This document shows positions 17,935 through 26,744 of a stretch of 64,000 bases of DNA, piece by piece. Below the pieces are notes generated by a model, which worked only from the letters and a program-made list of their open reading frames with translations, made no database searches and was not told the origin of the DNA. The DNA lies in NCBI GenBank assembly GCA_002070215.1, contig MWCV01000003.1, forward strand, positions 62,001-126,000. The letters run 5' to 3'. The position numbers and the translations under genes are program-made. Position 1 is the first letter of the stretch. Each line of letters begins with the position of its first letter. This DNA is from Chloroflexi bacterium ADurb.Bin180. Lineage in GTDB: Bacteria; Chloroflexota; Anaerolineae; UBA2200.

Positions 17935-19563
17935 ATGCTGCGCTGGATTCAGAAGCATCACCTGGTCCTGATTCTTCTCCTGGGGTTGGCGTTTGCTCTT
18001 CCGCTGCTGAATGCGCATCTCGTGCCGGCGGGAGACAACTCGACCTACCTCGTGCTGGCCCAGTCCCTGGCCACAGGCCAGGGATACCGGATGATCAGTG
18101 ATCCCCGGGCGCCCCAGATGGGCCTCTACCCGCCTGGCTACTCGCTCCTGCTGGCCGGCGTGACGCTGGCAACCAGTACAACGGCCAACCTTCTTGAGGC
18201 TATCCTGCCCTCCAAGATCCTGTCGGTGTTCCTCTACCTGGCCACGGTCGCCCTCGTCTACCTGCTGCTGTTGCCGCGCAGCCGGCTGCTGGCAGCTCTC
18301 ACAGCACTGGCCGCGGCCGTCAATCCGGCCATCCTGCATTTCGCCACCGAAGTGGGCACCGAACTGCCCTACCTGCTGCTGTCACTGGCCTGCCTGTGGG
18401 CCTACGACCGCTATGTTCGCCGAGAGAGCTGGCGGCAGCTCGGCCTGACGGCCCTGCTGATTGTTCTGGCTTTCTACGTGCGCAGCATAGCCCTGGCCAT
18501 TGCCGTTGCTCTGGCCCTGCATCTCGTCCTTCGCCGGCGTTTCGGTCAGGCAACAGTGCTGCTGCTGGTTGTCGGTGTGCTGGTTCTGCCCTGGTTCGTG
18601 CGCGGAGCGTCCCTGCCCGATACGGGCACCTCCGTAGGCCTCGGTCGCGGCTACTTTGACCTCTACTTTACCAGTGATCCCTATGGTACCGCCCCCGCCA
18701 GCTTGTCGGATTGGACCACCCGCCTGTTGCAGAACGTGTCTAGCTATGTGCTTGATATCTGGCCGAACACCGTCTTTCCACACGCGTCGCGCCTGGTTTC
18801 GCTCCTTGGCACTGGCGGAACGATTCTGGTCAGTCTGATCACGGTCCTGATCGCTTACGGTTATGTGCTCGAGCTCAAACGGCGCTCAGCAACCGAGTGG
18901 TACGCCGGGCTGTTCTTCCTCTCCTGCGTTACCTACATGTGGGCCCAGAGCCGACTCATCGTGCCGATCATCCCCTTCGCCATCTACTACTTGTTCGTCG
19001 CCGCCCAGCATCTCCTTGAGCGGCTGGTGTTTCGGCCGGCCGCGGCCAGACCGGCATCCGACTCGACCAAAGCGACGCCTCGCGAGAGGACCACCGGCCT
19101 GGTTCTCGGTCTGGGCTGCGCAGTCTTGGTCGCCTCCGCACTGGTGGTCGAGGTGCGCCGGGTGCAGACGAACGTCTGGTACGGCTGGCATCAGCCTCTG
19201 CAGGTGTACTACTCGCCCGACCCGGAATGGGACCATTACCTTCAGGCGATGGAATGGATCAAAGCCAACGGGGAGGCCTCGAGCATCGTTATGTGCCGCA
19301 AGGCCGACCTGATGTACATCGTCACCGGCCTACAGGCACTGGAGTACCCCTACTCCTACGAGCCGGCTGACCTCAAGAGTGCCATCGCTGACAACAAAGT
19401 AGACTACCTCATTGAGGATGCCTTCTCCTGGACTGGCACGACGACGCTCTATCTGCAGCCTGCGCTGTCCGCCTGGCAGCAGGCCGAACCGCAGGCACTG
19501 TCCATGATGTTCGAAACCGAGGCGCCCGTAACGCGTGTGTGGCGCAGCGAGAAACCCAATTAG
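17935..19563 (+). CDS. GT39-like membrane glycosyltransferase with GDN instead of DE motif
   Basis: The 542-residue protein begins one base after the previous stop. It has about ten to eleven hydrophobic helices and a GT39-like topology with YPPGYSLLLAG in the first external loop. The position where the family normally has Asp-Glu reads G33-D34-N35, so the aspartate is kept and the glutamate is lost. This may mark a different donor, a different subfamily or a non-catalytic protein. A helix-rich middle and a soluble external end (YSPDPEWDHYLQAMEW) are present. An excellent Shine-Dalgarno sequence for the next gene directly follows its stop. Confidence 0.82.
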   Translation: MLRWIQKHHLVLILLLGLAFALPLLNAHLVPAGDNSTYLVLAQSLATGQGYRMISDPRAPQMGLYPPGYSLLLAGVTLATSTTANLLEAILPSKILSVFLYLATVALVYLLLLPRSRLLAALTALAAAVNPAILHFATEVGTELPYLLLSLACLWAYDRYVRRESWRQLGLTALLIVLAFYVRSIALAIAVALALHLVLRRRFGQATVLLLVVGVLVLPWFVRGASLPDTGTSVGLGRGYFDLYFTSDPYGTAPASLSDWTTRLLQNVSSYVLDIWPNTVFPHASRLVSLLGTGGTILVSLITVLIAYGYVLELKRRSATEWYAGLFFLSCVTYMWAQSRLIVPIIPFAIYYLFVAAQHLLERLVFRPAAARPASDSTKATPRERTTGLVLGLGCAVLVASALVVEVRRVQTNVWYGWHQPLQVYYSPDPEWDHYLQAMEWIKANGEASSIVMCRKADLMYIVTGLQALEYPYSYEPADLKSAIADNKVDYLIEDAFSWTGTTTLYLQPALSAWQQAEPQALSMMFETEAPVTRVWRSEKPN

Positions 19564-19577
19564 GAGGAAGTTCGAAA

Positions 19578-19931
19578 ATGAATCCCAAGATCTTGCTGTT
19601 CGTCGCCATTTTCCTGGCGGCGGTAGGCCAGTTGCTGATGAAGACCGGCCTGAATCAGCTCGGGGGCCTGACCCAGATCAATCTGTCCGTGTTCTTCAAG
19701 ATGATCTTTCAGCCCTTTGTTTTCTCGGGCATCATGAGCTACGGCTTTGGCTTCATCGCCTACCTCTTTGCGCTGACCAAGCTCGACCAGAGCTATGCCT
19801 ACCCGATGTTCGCCCTGGGCTATGTGATCGTGCCGGTGTTCAACTGGGTTGTCTTCCACGAGCCCTTTTCCGTGCTGCGGCTCGTGGGCATTTTCCTGGT
19901 GCTGGGCGGAGTGACCCTCATCAGCCGCTAG
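19578..19931 (+). CDS. Small EamA/SMR-type four-helix membrane protein (ArnE/ArnF-like)
   Basis: The start is ATG 19578, seven bases after AGGAGGAAG (19562-19570); an upstream in-frame ATG lies inside the previous gene and is rejected. The 117-residue protein has four transmembrane helices with AVGQLLMKTGL in helix 1 and a final LVGIFLVLGGVTLISR helix, as in the EamA/SMR superfamily. The closest functional models are ArnE and ArnF, which flip undecaprenyl-phosphate-aminoarabinose. Surrounded by ArnT-like transferases, it is likely to help move polyprenyl-phosphate sugars across the membrane. As in SMR proteins, it would need to dimerise. Substrate is inference. Confidence 0.85.
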   Translation: MNPKILLFVAIFLAAVGQLLMKTGLNQLGGLTQINLSVFFKMIFQPFVFSGIMSYGFGFIAYLFALTKLDQSYAYPMFALGYVIVPVFNWVVFHEPFSVLRLVGIFLVLGGVTLISR

Positions 19932-19942
19932 GGGCGTAAACC

Positions 19943-21901
19943 ATGCCCGTCAGCATTGGTATGGACAATCGAATGACTCGTAGGGCGCGCTCTTCCGGGA
20001 TGCGTGCTCACCTGTTCGCGCTGGCGGGCTTGGCTCTGCTGAGCGTCGTTCTGACCTACCCGCTGATCATTCATCTTGGCAGCAGAATACCGGGGCCTCC
20101 TGCTCCCGGTGACAACCTGGAGTACGTCTACAAGGTGTGGTGGTTCAAGCACGCGCTGTTTGAGCTCAGTCCCGCCACGCCCTTTTTCAACCCGAACGCC
20201 TTCTATCCCTTTGGCTATCCCGTGACCCTGTCGGAGACCACGCTCTCCAATACGATACCAGCGCTGCCACTGACCCTCGTCTTCGGTGAAGTGGTCGCCT
20301 ACAACCTCACCCTGCTGGCGTCGTTCATTCTCTCTGCCCTGGGGATGTACCTGCTGGTGTTCGGCTGGACGCACTCGCGCTCAGCCGCGTTTGTGAGCGG
20401 CATGATCTTTGCCTTTTGCCCGTACCGCCTTTCCCATATGGGCGCGGGGCATCTCCCGCTAATGGGTACGCAATGGCTGCCCTTCTTGCTGCTCTTCCTT
20501 GACCGAATGGTCACCCACGGGCGGCGAAGGGATGCGGTCCTGGCTGCCCTGTTCTATGTCCTGGGCGCTCTATCGGCCTGGTACTATGCCTACATCTATG
20601 CGCTGGCTGGGCTGGTCTTTGTGCTGCTCAGAGCCCGCCTCTGGCGGAAACTGCTTTTCACTCGCCGGTTCGTCATTGCTTCAGTCACCTTCGGTGTCAT
20701 CTGCCTGGTGCTCCTCGGCCCGCTGGTCTGGCCGGTCACCCGGTTGTGGAGCCAGGGTAGCCGCCCGGGGTCGCTCAAGTATGTGGACAGCTTTTCCGCC
20801 AGTCCTCTGGATCTGGTCTATCCCAACGTACTGCAACCGCTCTGGGGGACCGCCCTCTTGCGTTGGTACAGCCAGAACCCAAACGAGAACAACCTCTACC
20901 TGGGGTTGGTTCCACTGCTGCTCACGGCGGTGGCCCTGGTGTCGGTCCGGCGACGTCGTGCCACTTCTTCGTCGACCGGTCGGCAGAAGGACGACGGTCG
21001 GCGCCGCCTGGTTTCTGCGATAGCCTGGATGACGGTGGTCTTTCTGGTACTGGCTCTGGGGACAACCCTCCACGGCAAGTGGGGGCCGCTGTACATTCGC
21101 GTTCCGGCATCTGTCGAGCGGGTATTCACCGCGGGGATGACGCTGCTCACCAAACATCTGGCGCTCTACCCCATTTCTTCCTACAGCCTGCGCGTTGAGG
21201 ACCACATCTTTGTGCCATTGCCAACTCTGCTGTTGTACCTGTTCTTGCCGTTCTTCAATGCCATGCGAGTTTGGACCAGAATGGCCATCGTGTCGATTGC
21301 CGGGGTGGCCATACTGGCCGGGTTTGGCTGGGCGTGGCTCTCCGGCCGGATTGCCACGGCTCGACCAGACAGCCGCCTCGCGACTCGCGTTGGTCTGGCC
21401 CTCGCAGCGGGGCTGATCGTGCTCGAATTCGCCGCCTTTCCGTTCGCTCTGGGCATGACCACTGTCTCCGCCAGACCAGTGGATCAGTGGCTCGCCACCC
21501 AGCCAGGAGACTGGTCAGTGATGGAGCTGCCACTGAGCAAGGGGCTCTCGGGCCGTGCCCTCTACGCACTGCGCACCCACGGCAAAAGGACCAGCACCGG
21601 CTATGGCACCTTCTTTCCGCAGGCGTTCAACGAGGCGCGGCCAGTGCTCGAGTCCTTTCCCAGCCGCGAGTCGCTCGAGCTGCTGCAAGGCTGGAACGTA
21701 CGTTACGTGTTGCTTGGTTCCCGAACCTACGGTCAGGCCTGGCCCGCTCTGGAGCGCGCCTGCAACGATTCTCCCGGGCTGCGCTATGCGCTGGCCGTGG
21801 AAGACGAGCCAGTGTATTCGGGCGATCGGGTGTTGCGCTGGCTTCCCGGGACCGAGCCAGCGTTCCTGGTAGACCTGATCTATGTGTACGAGGTGCTGTA
21901 G
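19943..21901 (+). CDS. Large multi-helix GT-C-like membrane protein
   Basis: The 652-residue protein has about twelve transmembrane helices. The first external loop carries G56-D57-N58 (PGDNLEY) and NPNAFYPFGYP, a pattern seen in GT-C-like proteins and YfhO-type membrane proteins that decorate cell-wall polymers. Like the gene at 17935 it lacks the Asp-Glu pair. Its end (DWSVMELPLSKGLSGRALY) is a soluble external domain similar to those of the other transferases. ATG 19943 is used; an ATG at 19961 is possible. I cannot name the substrate. Confidence 0.8.
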   Translation: MPVSIGMDNRMTRRARSSGMRAHLFALAGLALLSVVLTYPLIIHLGSRIPGPPAPGDNLEYVYKVWWFKHALFELSPATPFFNPNAFYPFGYPVTLSETTLSNTIPALPLTLVFGEVVAYNLTLLASFILSALGMYLLVFGWTHSRSAAFVSGMIFAFCPYRLSHMGAGHLPLMGTQWLPFLLLFLDRMVTHGRRRDAVLAALFYVLGALSAWYYAYIYALAGLVFVLLRARLWRKLLFTRRFVIASVTFGVICLVLLGPLVWPVTRLWSQGSRPGSLKYVDSFSASPLDLVYPNVLQPLWGTALLRWYSQNPNENNLYLGLVPLLLTAVALVSVRRRRATSSSTGRQKDDGRRRLVSAIAWMTVVFLVLALGTTLHGKWGPLYIRVPASVERVFTAGMTLLTKHLALYPISSYSLRVEDHIFVPLPTLLLYLFLPFFNAMRVWTRMAIVSIAGVAILAGFGWAWLSGRIATARPDSRLATRVGLALAAGLIVLEFAAFPFALGMTTVSARPVDQWLATQPGDWSVMELPLSKGLSGRALYALRTHGKRTSTGYGTFFPQAFNEARPVLESFPSRESLELLQGWNVRYVLLGSRTYGQAWPALERACNDSPGLRYALAVEDEPVYSGDRVLRWLPGTEPAFLVDLIYVYEVL

Positions 21902-21902
21902 C

Positions 21903-23534
21903 ATGAACGGCCTGCTCCGTCTTGTCAGACAGCACAAACACCTGCTGATCGGGCTGGCACTGGGCCTGCTTGCTCTCCTGACCATCGTCGCCACACTGGG
22001 CGACATTGGCCTGACCTGGGACGAGCCGCTCTACATCAAGGCCGCGCGTGGCTACATGTCCTGGCTCGGCTTGCTGCGACGCGACCCGACCAATGCGCTG
22101 AGCGACTCTGTTATCGTCCGCTGGTGGGTTCAGGATCCGACCCTGGAACTGCACCCTCCCCTGGGCAAGCTGCTTTCGGGACTGACCTGGGCCGCCTTTC
22201 GCACCGTGGTGGGCGACATCTCCGCCCACCGCCTGGCCAACGCAGGACTTTTCTCCCTGCTGGTGGCGATGGTGTACTGGCTGGTGAGTTCGGCCTACGG
22301 AACACCCAGTGGAGTGTTCGCCTCGCTGGCCCTGCTGCTGATGCCACGGATGTTCTTGCACGGGCACCTCTCCAACATCGACACGACCGTGGCCATCACC
22401 TGGTTCGCCGCCGTGTACCTCTTCTGGCTCCTTGCCGCAAAAGAGGCCGACCGAACCCGGATCTCGGTGAGCACCAACCTCCTGACCGTCTTGACCGGAA
22501 TGGCCTTTGGTCTCGCGCTGGCCACCAAGATGAACGCCGTTGTTCTGCCCGTCGTTTGGCTGGCCTGGCTGCTGGCCTTTGACCGCAGCTTTCGCTCGCT
22601 GCTCAGGCTGGCGCCGATCGGCGTGGTAGGCGTAGCCACATTCGTCGCCCTGTGGCCCTGGTTGTACCACGACACGCTGAACCGTCTGCTGTACTACTTC
22701 TTCATGGCCTCGCGTTTCAAAGACCGCCCGCAGTACTATCTCGGGCAGACGCTGCCTCACGTGCCGTGGCACTATCCTCTGGTGATGACGCTGGCTGTGG
22801 TGCCGCTCATCGTCACTGTGCTGGGTATGCTGGGCCTGGTGAAGGTCCTGCACTCCAGGCCGGCCGACCGCGTCGGCTGGCTGCTCATTCTGAACGCGGC
22901 TCTGCCCTTGCTGGTCGCGGCTTCGGGCATTCAGGCGGCGTACAGCGGCGAGAGGCATTTCATCCCGGCCTATCCCTACCTGGCCTGCCTGGCTGGCATT
23001 GGCTTTGGCACTCTGGCCAGGACCCTGACCCGGTCCTGGGAGCGCACGCGCGGAGCGCCGCTCAGCCAATGGGCGCGCCGCTGGCTGTGGCTGGCGCTCT
23101 TGCTCCTATTGCTGCCAACGGCAGTGACCATCGCGCGGCTGCACCCTTACGAGCTCTCTTACTACAGCGAGGCCGTCGGCGGGCTCCCCGGCGCCACGCA
23201 ACTGGGACTGGAAACTACGTTCTGGTGCGAGACCTACCGCGATGCCCTGCCTTACCTGAACCACAACGCCGCCCGGGGCGCCTCCGTATGGGTCGAGAAT
23301 CCCTACGTACTGCGGCTGTACCAAAGATCAGGCCTGCTCCGCGAGGATCTGCAGATCACCGGCGGGGATACGGTGAGCCCCTTCCAGGCCGACCTGGCGA
23401 TCGTAGAGATGAGGCAGACCGGCTTCGCCTACACCCCGGAGGTGCAGGACCTGCTGAGAGACCGAACGCCAGTCTACACCCTCTCGCGATTTGGCGTCCC
23501 ACTGATGCACATCCTGCTGATTGAAGGATACTAG
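21903..23534 (+). CDS. GT39-type membrane glycosyltransferase
   Basis: I choose ATG 21903, one base after the previous stop; the frame is open upstream but only inside that gene. The 543-residue protein has about ten helices and the acidic pair D40-E41 in LTWDEPLY. The first loop continues to ELHPPLGKLLSGLTWAAF, a PMT-like 'HPPLGK' motif closer to classical protein O-mannosyltransferases than most other members of this cluster. RMFLHGHLSNIDTTVA and KMNAVVLP further support a GT-C fold. It would act outside the membrane with a polyprenyl-phosphate sugar. Protein acceptors are possible but not shown. Confidence 0.87.
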   Translation: MNGLLRLVRQHKHLLIGLALGLLALLTIVATLGDIGLTWDEPLYIKAARGYMSWLGLLRRDPTNALSDSVIVRWWVQDPTLELHPPLGKLLSGLTWAAFRTVVGDISAHRLANAGLFSLLVAMVYWLVSSAYGTPSGVFASLALLLMPRMFLHGHLSNIDTTVAITWFAAVYLFWLLAAKEADRTRISVSTNLLTVLTGMAFGLALATKMNAVVLPVVWLAWLLAFDRSFRSLLRLAPIGVVGVATFVALWPWLYHDTLNRLLYYFFMASRFKDRPQYYLGQTLPHVPWHYPLVMTLAVVPLIVTVLGMLGLVKVLHSRPADRVGWLLILNAALPLLVAASGIQAAYSGERHFIPAYPYLACLAGIGFGTLARTLTRSWERTRGAPLSQWARRWLWLALLLLLLPTAVTIARLHPYELSYYSEAVGGLPGATQLGLETTFWCETYRDALPYLNHNAARGASVWVENPYVLRLYQRSGLLREDLQITGGDTVSPFQADLAIVEMRQTGFAYTPEVQDLLRDRTPVYTLSRFGVPLMHILLIEGY

Positions 23535-23536
23535 CC

Positions 23537-25006
23537 ATGGCACAAGGCCGCGTGCACCTGTCCCTCTCGCCCAAAACGCTCGAGCGAGTCATTCTGATCG
23601 CGCTTGTCTTGGCCACCGCAGTGGTGATGTACTGGCGCCTCGGCGAGGGCAGCCTCAGCGACTATGACGAGGCGGACTATGCGCAGAGCGCCCGCGAGAT
23701 GCTGTGGTGGAATGACCTGAATACGCCGCGCTGGAATGGCATGGAGTTCTTTGACAAGCCGCCACTCAACATGTGGCTGACCGCGCTAGCCTACAAGGTC
23801 GTTGGCGTCAACGAGTTCGGCGCCCGGGTGGTCTCGGCTACGGCGGGCGTGCTGGTGATCCTCCTGGTGTACGCCATCGGCCGCAGTCTGTTCCACGGCC
23901 GCGCTATCGCCCTCGGGGCGGCCATTCTGCTGCTGACCATCAACAACAACCTCTACAGCCACGGCTACAACCTGGTGAGCCTGGCGCGAGTCGGCCAGCT
24001 CGATATGATGCTGATCCTGTGGATGTGCCTCGCTGTGTGGCTGGTCTGGCGAGCGGAACGCCAGCCTCGCGCCTTGATCTGGATGGGCGTACCCCTCGGG
24101 CTTGGCCTGATGACCAAGAGCGTCGCTGGCCTGATAGCCTACGGCATCGTCGGCCTCTATCTCCTGCTGAGAGGCAGGCCGGCCTGGTGGCGCAGGGAGA
24201 CGCTGCTGGGCCTGCTGACCAGCGTACTCCTGGCAGCGCCGTGGCATATCGGGCAGTTGCTCATCTGGGGCCAGCACTTTTGGAACTCGTACATGGTCTC
24301 GCTCACCGTGGGCTATGTCACCGGCGATCAGGGGCATACCCGGGACATGCTCTTCTACCTGCGTACTATCCGGCAGGGATTTCCGGCACTCTACCCGGTC
24401 GTAGCGCTGGCCGTCGTCTATGGCCTCTACCGGGCGTTGCGCCACAAGGACAAGGCCTCGTTGCTGCTTCTGTGTTGGACGGTGGTACCCTTTGCCCTGT
24501 ACAATGTGGGACGCAGCAAAATCGGCTGGTACATGATCCCCATCTACCCTGCTCTGGCACTGCTGACCATGCAGCTCCTGAGGCGTGTGGTGAAGGGCAA
24601 GGGCGCCCTGCTAGTAGCGCTGATCGCCACACTGGCCTTCAACCCCTGGCTTCCTGCGGCTAAGGACTTTAACCCGGGTGTCAAGGCGGTGGCGACCTAC
24701 AGTCGCTACGTCCTTCAGCCAGGAGACATCCTGGTGAACTATTTCCCTGGGTCCTACTGGATCAGGCCGTCGGCCCTTTTCTACGCGGACCGTCCGCTCC
24801 TGCTGATCACGTCGGAGGATCAGTTGCGGGCCTACCTGGGCGCAATGGCCGGCTGCCGGAGTGAGCCAGGAGGAACGGCGTATATTCTGACCGACACACA
24901 TTTCTGGGAGCCAGTGAAGGGACTCGGCAAGACCATTTATCAATCTGGCGGTTACTCGCTCATCGCCGTCGAAAGCGACACCGCCTGCAGGAGACCAGAT
25001 CAATGA
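23537..25006 (+). CDS. ArnT-like membrane glycosyltransferase
   Basis: This is the most ArnT-like member of the set. The 489-residue protein has the pair D44-E45 in LSDYDEADYAQSAREM, then MEFFDKPPLNMWLTALAYKVVG with the 'KPPL' motif of the ArnT group shown here only as a landmark at about residues 74-81. Helices follow, with the GLGLMTKSVAGLIAYG region. A short external domain closes the protein. It overlaps the following GT2 gene by four bases (ATGA), so donor synthase and transferase are translationally coupled, a strong hint that they use the same sugar. The acceptor (lipid, glycan or protein) is unknown. Confidence 0.9.
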   Translation: MAQGRVHLSLSPKTLERVILIALVLATAVVMYWRLGEGSLSDYDEADYAQSAREMLWWNDLNTPRWNGMEFFDKPPLNMWLTALAYKVVGVNEFGARVVSATAGVLVILLVYAIGRSLFHGRAIALGAAILLLTINNNLYSHGYNLVSLARVGQLDMMLILWMCLAVWLVWRAERQPRALIWMGVPLGLGLMTKSVAGLIAYGIVGLYLLLRGRPAWWRRETLLGLLTSVLLAAPWHIGQLLIWGQHFWNSYMVSLTVGYVTGDQGHTRDMLFYLRTIRQGFPALYPVVALAVVYGLYRALRHKDKASLLLLCWTVVPFALYNVGRSKIGWYMIPIYPALALLTMQLLRRVVKGKGALLVALIATLAFNPWLPAAKDFNPGVKAVATYSRYVLQPGDILVNYFPGSYWIRPSALFYADRPLLLITSEDQLRAYLGAMAGCRSEPGGTAYILTDTHFWEPVKGLGKTIYQSGGYSLIAVESDTACRRPDQ

Positions 25007-25731
25007 CCAACGGCGTCTTTTTGTCCATCACCGCACCCTGTTACAACGAGCACGAGAACATCGAAAAGATGGTCTCTTACTGGCAAAGTGTCCTGCTCAA
25101 AGACGGCATCTCTGGCGAGATCGTTATCGGCGAAGACGGCAGCACCGATGGCAGCAAAGACATCCTGAGACGGCTGCGGGCCGAACAGCCCAACCTGATT
25201 GTGGTAGACCACCCGGAGAACCGCGGCTATGGCTATGCCCTGGGAAGCGCCATTGCTCACAGCCAGGGCGAGTACGTTCTCACCATCGACTCGGACGGGC
25301 AATTCGACGCGGCAGAGTACACCCTGCTGTACTCAGAGCTGAAGAAGGGTTTCGACGTGGTCACGGGCTACCGACACCGCAAACAGGATCGTCTGCTCCG
25401 CGTGATCGCCGACCGCTGCCTCAACCTGCTCATCCGCCTTCTCTTTGGGCTCGGGTTGCGCGACACGAACTGCGCCCTGAAGCTGTTCAAAGGCGATGTG
25501 GCTCGCCGACTGACCGTCGAGGCCAGAGGCTATCCTACACCCACCGAACTGCTGGTGCGGGCGCAGACTCTCGGCTATCGCATCGGTGAGACAGGCATAA
25601 CGCACTATGAGCGTGCGGGCGGCAAGACCAAGCTAAAGGCGCTGCGCACGAGCTGGCAGATGCTGCTCTTTCTGTTCTACCTAAAGTACAAGCAGGCACT
25701 GTACCGGGCCAAGATCATCAACAGTTTCTAG
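25003..25731 (+). CDS. GT2 family glycosyltransferase (polyprenyl-phosphate-sugar synthase type)
   Basis: The 242-residue protein has the GT-A fold of the DPM1/DPG-synthase group: TAPCYNEHENIEK at the N-terminus, EDGSTDGS in place of the common DDGSTD, NRGYGYALGSAI, and the metal-binding TIDSDGQFD. The mid-domain signature LRDTNCALKLFKGDV is also present. There are no clear transmembrane helices, so it probably works at the membrane surface, loading a nucleotide sugar onto polyprenyl phosphate. The ATGA overlap with the ArnT-like gene suggests a donor-transferase pair. Confidence 0.88.
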   Translation: MTNGVFLSITAPCYNEHENIEKMVSYWQSVLLKDGISGEIVIGEDGSTDGSKDILRRLRAEQPNLIVVDHPENRGYGYALGSAIAHSQGEYVLTIDSDGQFDAAEYTLLYSELKKGFDVVTGYRHRKQDRLLRVIADRCLNLLIRLLFGLGLRDTNCALKLFKGDVARRLTVEARGYPTPTELLVRAQTLGYRIGETGITHYERAGGKTKLKALRTSWQMLLFLFYLKYKQALYRAKIINSF

Positions 25732-25775
25732 AGTGCGTACGATCGGCGCACCACGGTGCCCGACAAGGAGGAAGC

Positions 25776-26744
25776 TTGACGCAAAAGCTAACCGGGGTCA
25801 TTTTGGCTGCGGGCAAGGGGAGCCGCATTCAACCGCTCAATCTCTACCTGCCCAAGCCGCTTTTGCCCGTCTGCAACAAACCGATCATCCAGTACCAGCT
25901 CGAAGACATGCAGCGCATCGGCGTGCGCGACGTCATCATCGTGGTAGGGCACCTCAAAGAGGAGATCATCTCTTACTTTGGCGATGGTTCGGCGCTCGGC
26001 CTCAAGATCCGCTACGTCGAGCAGCAGCAGACTCTGGGCATTGCCCACGCCGTCGCGCAACTGGAGAGCCAGGTCAACACTCCATTCATCCTCTTTCTGG
26101 GAGACATCTTTCTCGTGCCGAAGGACCTGCAGATCATGGAGCGCATGTTCTGGGAGCGCCGGGCGGGAGCGGTGTTGGCCGTGAAGAAGGAGCCGAATCC
26201 CGAGTACATCCGGCGCAACTTTGCGGTCATCCTCCATGCCAGCGGCACCGTGACGCGGGTCATTGAGAAACCGCGCTACCTGGCCAACAACCTCAAGGGC
26301 TGCGGTGTCTACATCTTTGACCTGTCTATCTTTGATGCCATTCGTCGCACCCCGCGCACGGCGCAACGCGACGAATACGAGATCACCAACTCGATCCAGA
26401 TACTGATCGACGACGGATTCCCCGTGTACCCGGCCGATGTCATCGAGTGGGACATGAACATCACCTTTGCCTGCGACCTTCTCGAGTGCAACCGCAGCCA
26501 GCTCGGCCGCCTGGGCAAGACCCAACTGGTGGGAGAGCACGCGGTTCTGCACCCCGGCGTAAAACTGCACGGGTCGGTGCTGGGAGACCGAGTGGTCGTG
26601 GATCAGCCGGTAGAGATCAAGGATTCGCTGGTCCTGCCAGGCACGCACATCAGCGGCACGCAACCCATCGAGGGGATGGTGCTGACGCCAGAGCTATCCA
26701 TTGACTGCAAGAGCGCGCAGAAGGAGCCGGACCATGCGCTATAG
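25776..26744 (+). CDS. Sugar-phosphate nucleotidyltransferase (RmlA-like) with beta-helix tail
   Basis: I place the start at TTG 25776 after AAGGAGGAA (25765-25773). The protein (322 residues) opens with GVILAAGKGSRIQPL, the nucleotide-binding loop of NDP-sugar pyrophosphorylases, followed by PKPLLPVCNKPIIQYQLE and GDIF around the catalytic metal site. The last 70 residues look like a short left-handed beta-helix (HPGVKLHGSVLGDRVVVDQP). It joins a nucleoside triphosphate and a sugar 1-phosphate to make an NDP-sugar donor. RmlA-type dTDP-glucose synthesis is a possibility, but no rmlB, rmlC or rmlD set is present. It overlaps the epimerase gene by eleven bases. Confidence 0.88.
   Translation: MTQKLTGVILAAGKGSRIQPLNLYLPKPLLPVCNKPIIQYQLEDMQRIGVRDVIIVVGHLKEEIISYFGDGSALGLKIRYVEQQQTLGIAHAVAQLESQVNTPFILFLGDIFLVPKDLQIMERMFWERRAGAVLAVKKEPNPEYIRRNFAVILHASGTVTRVIEKPRYLANNLKGCGVYIFDLSIFDAIRRTPRTAQRDEYEITNSIQILIDDGFPVYPADVIEWDMNITFACDLLECNRSQLGRLGKTQLVGEHAVLHPGVKLHGSVLGDRVVVDQPVEIKDSLVLPGTHISGTQPIEGMVLTPELSIDCKSAQKEPDHAL

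Noticed and set aside
21627-23069. 480-codon open frame on the - strand
   Set aside because: It is antisense to two membrane transferases with strong motifs. Its sequence is low-complexity and rich in Gln, Gly and Arg, so it is a shadow.
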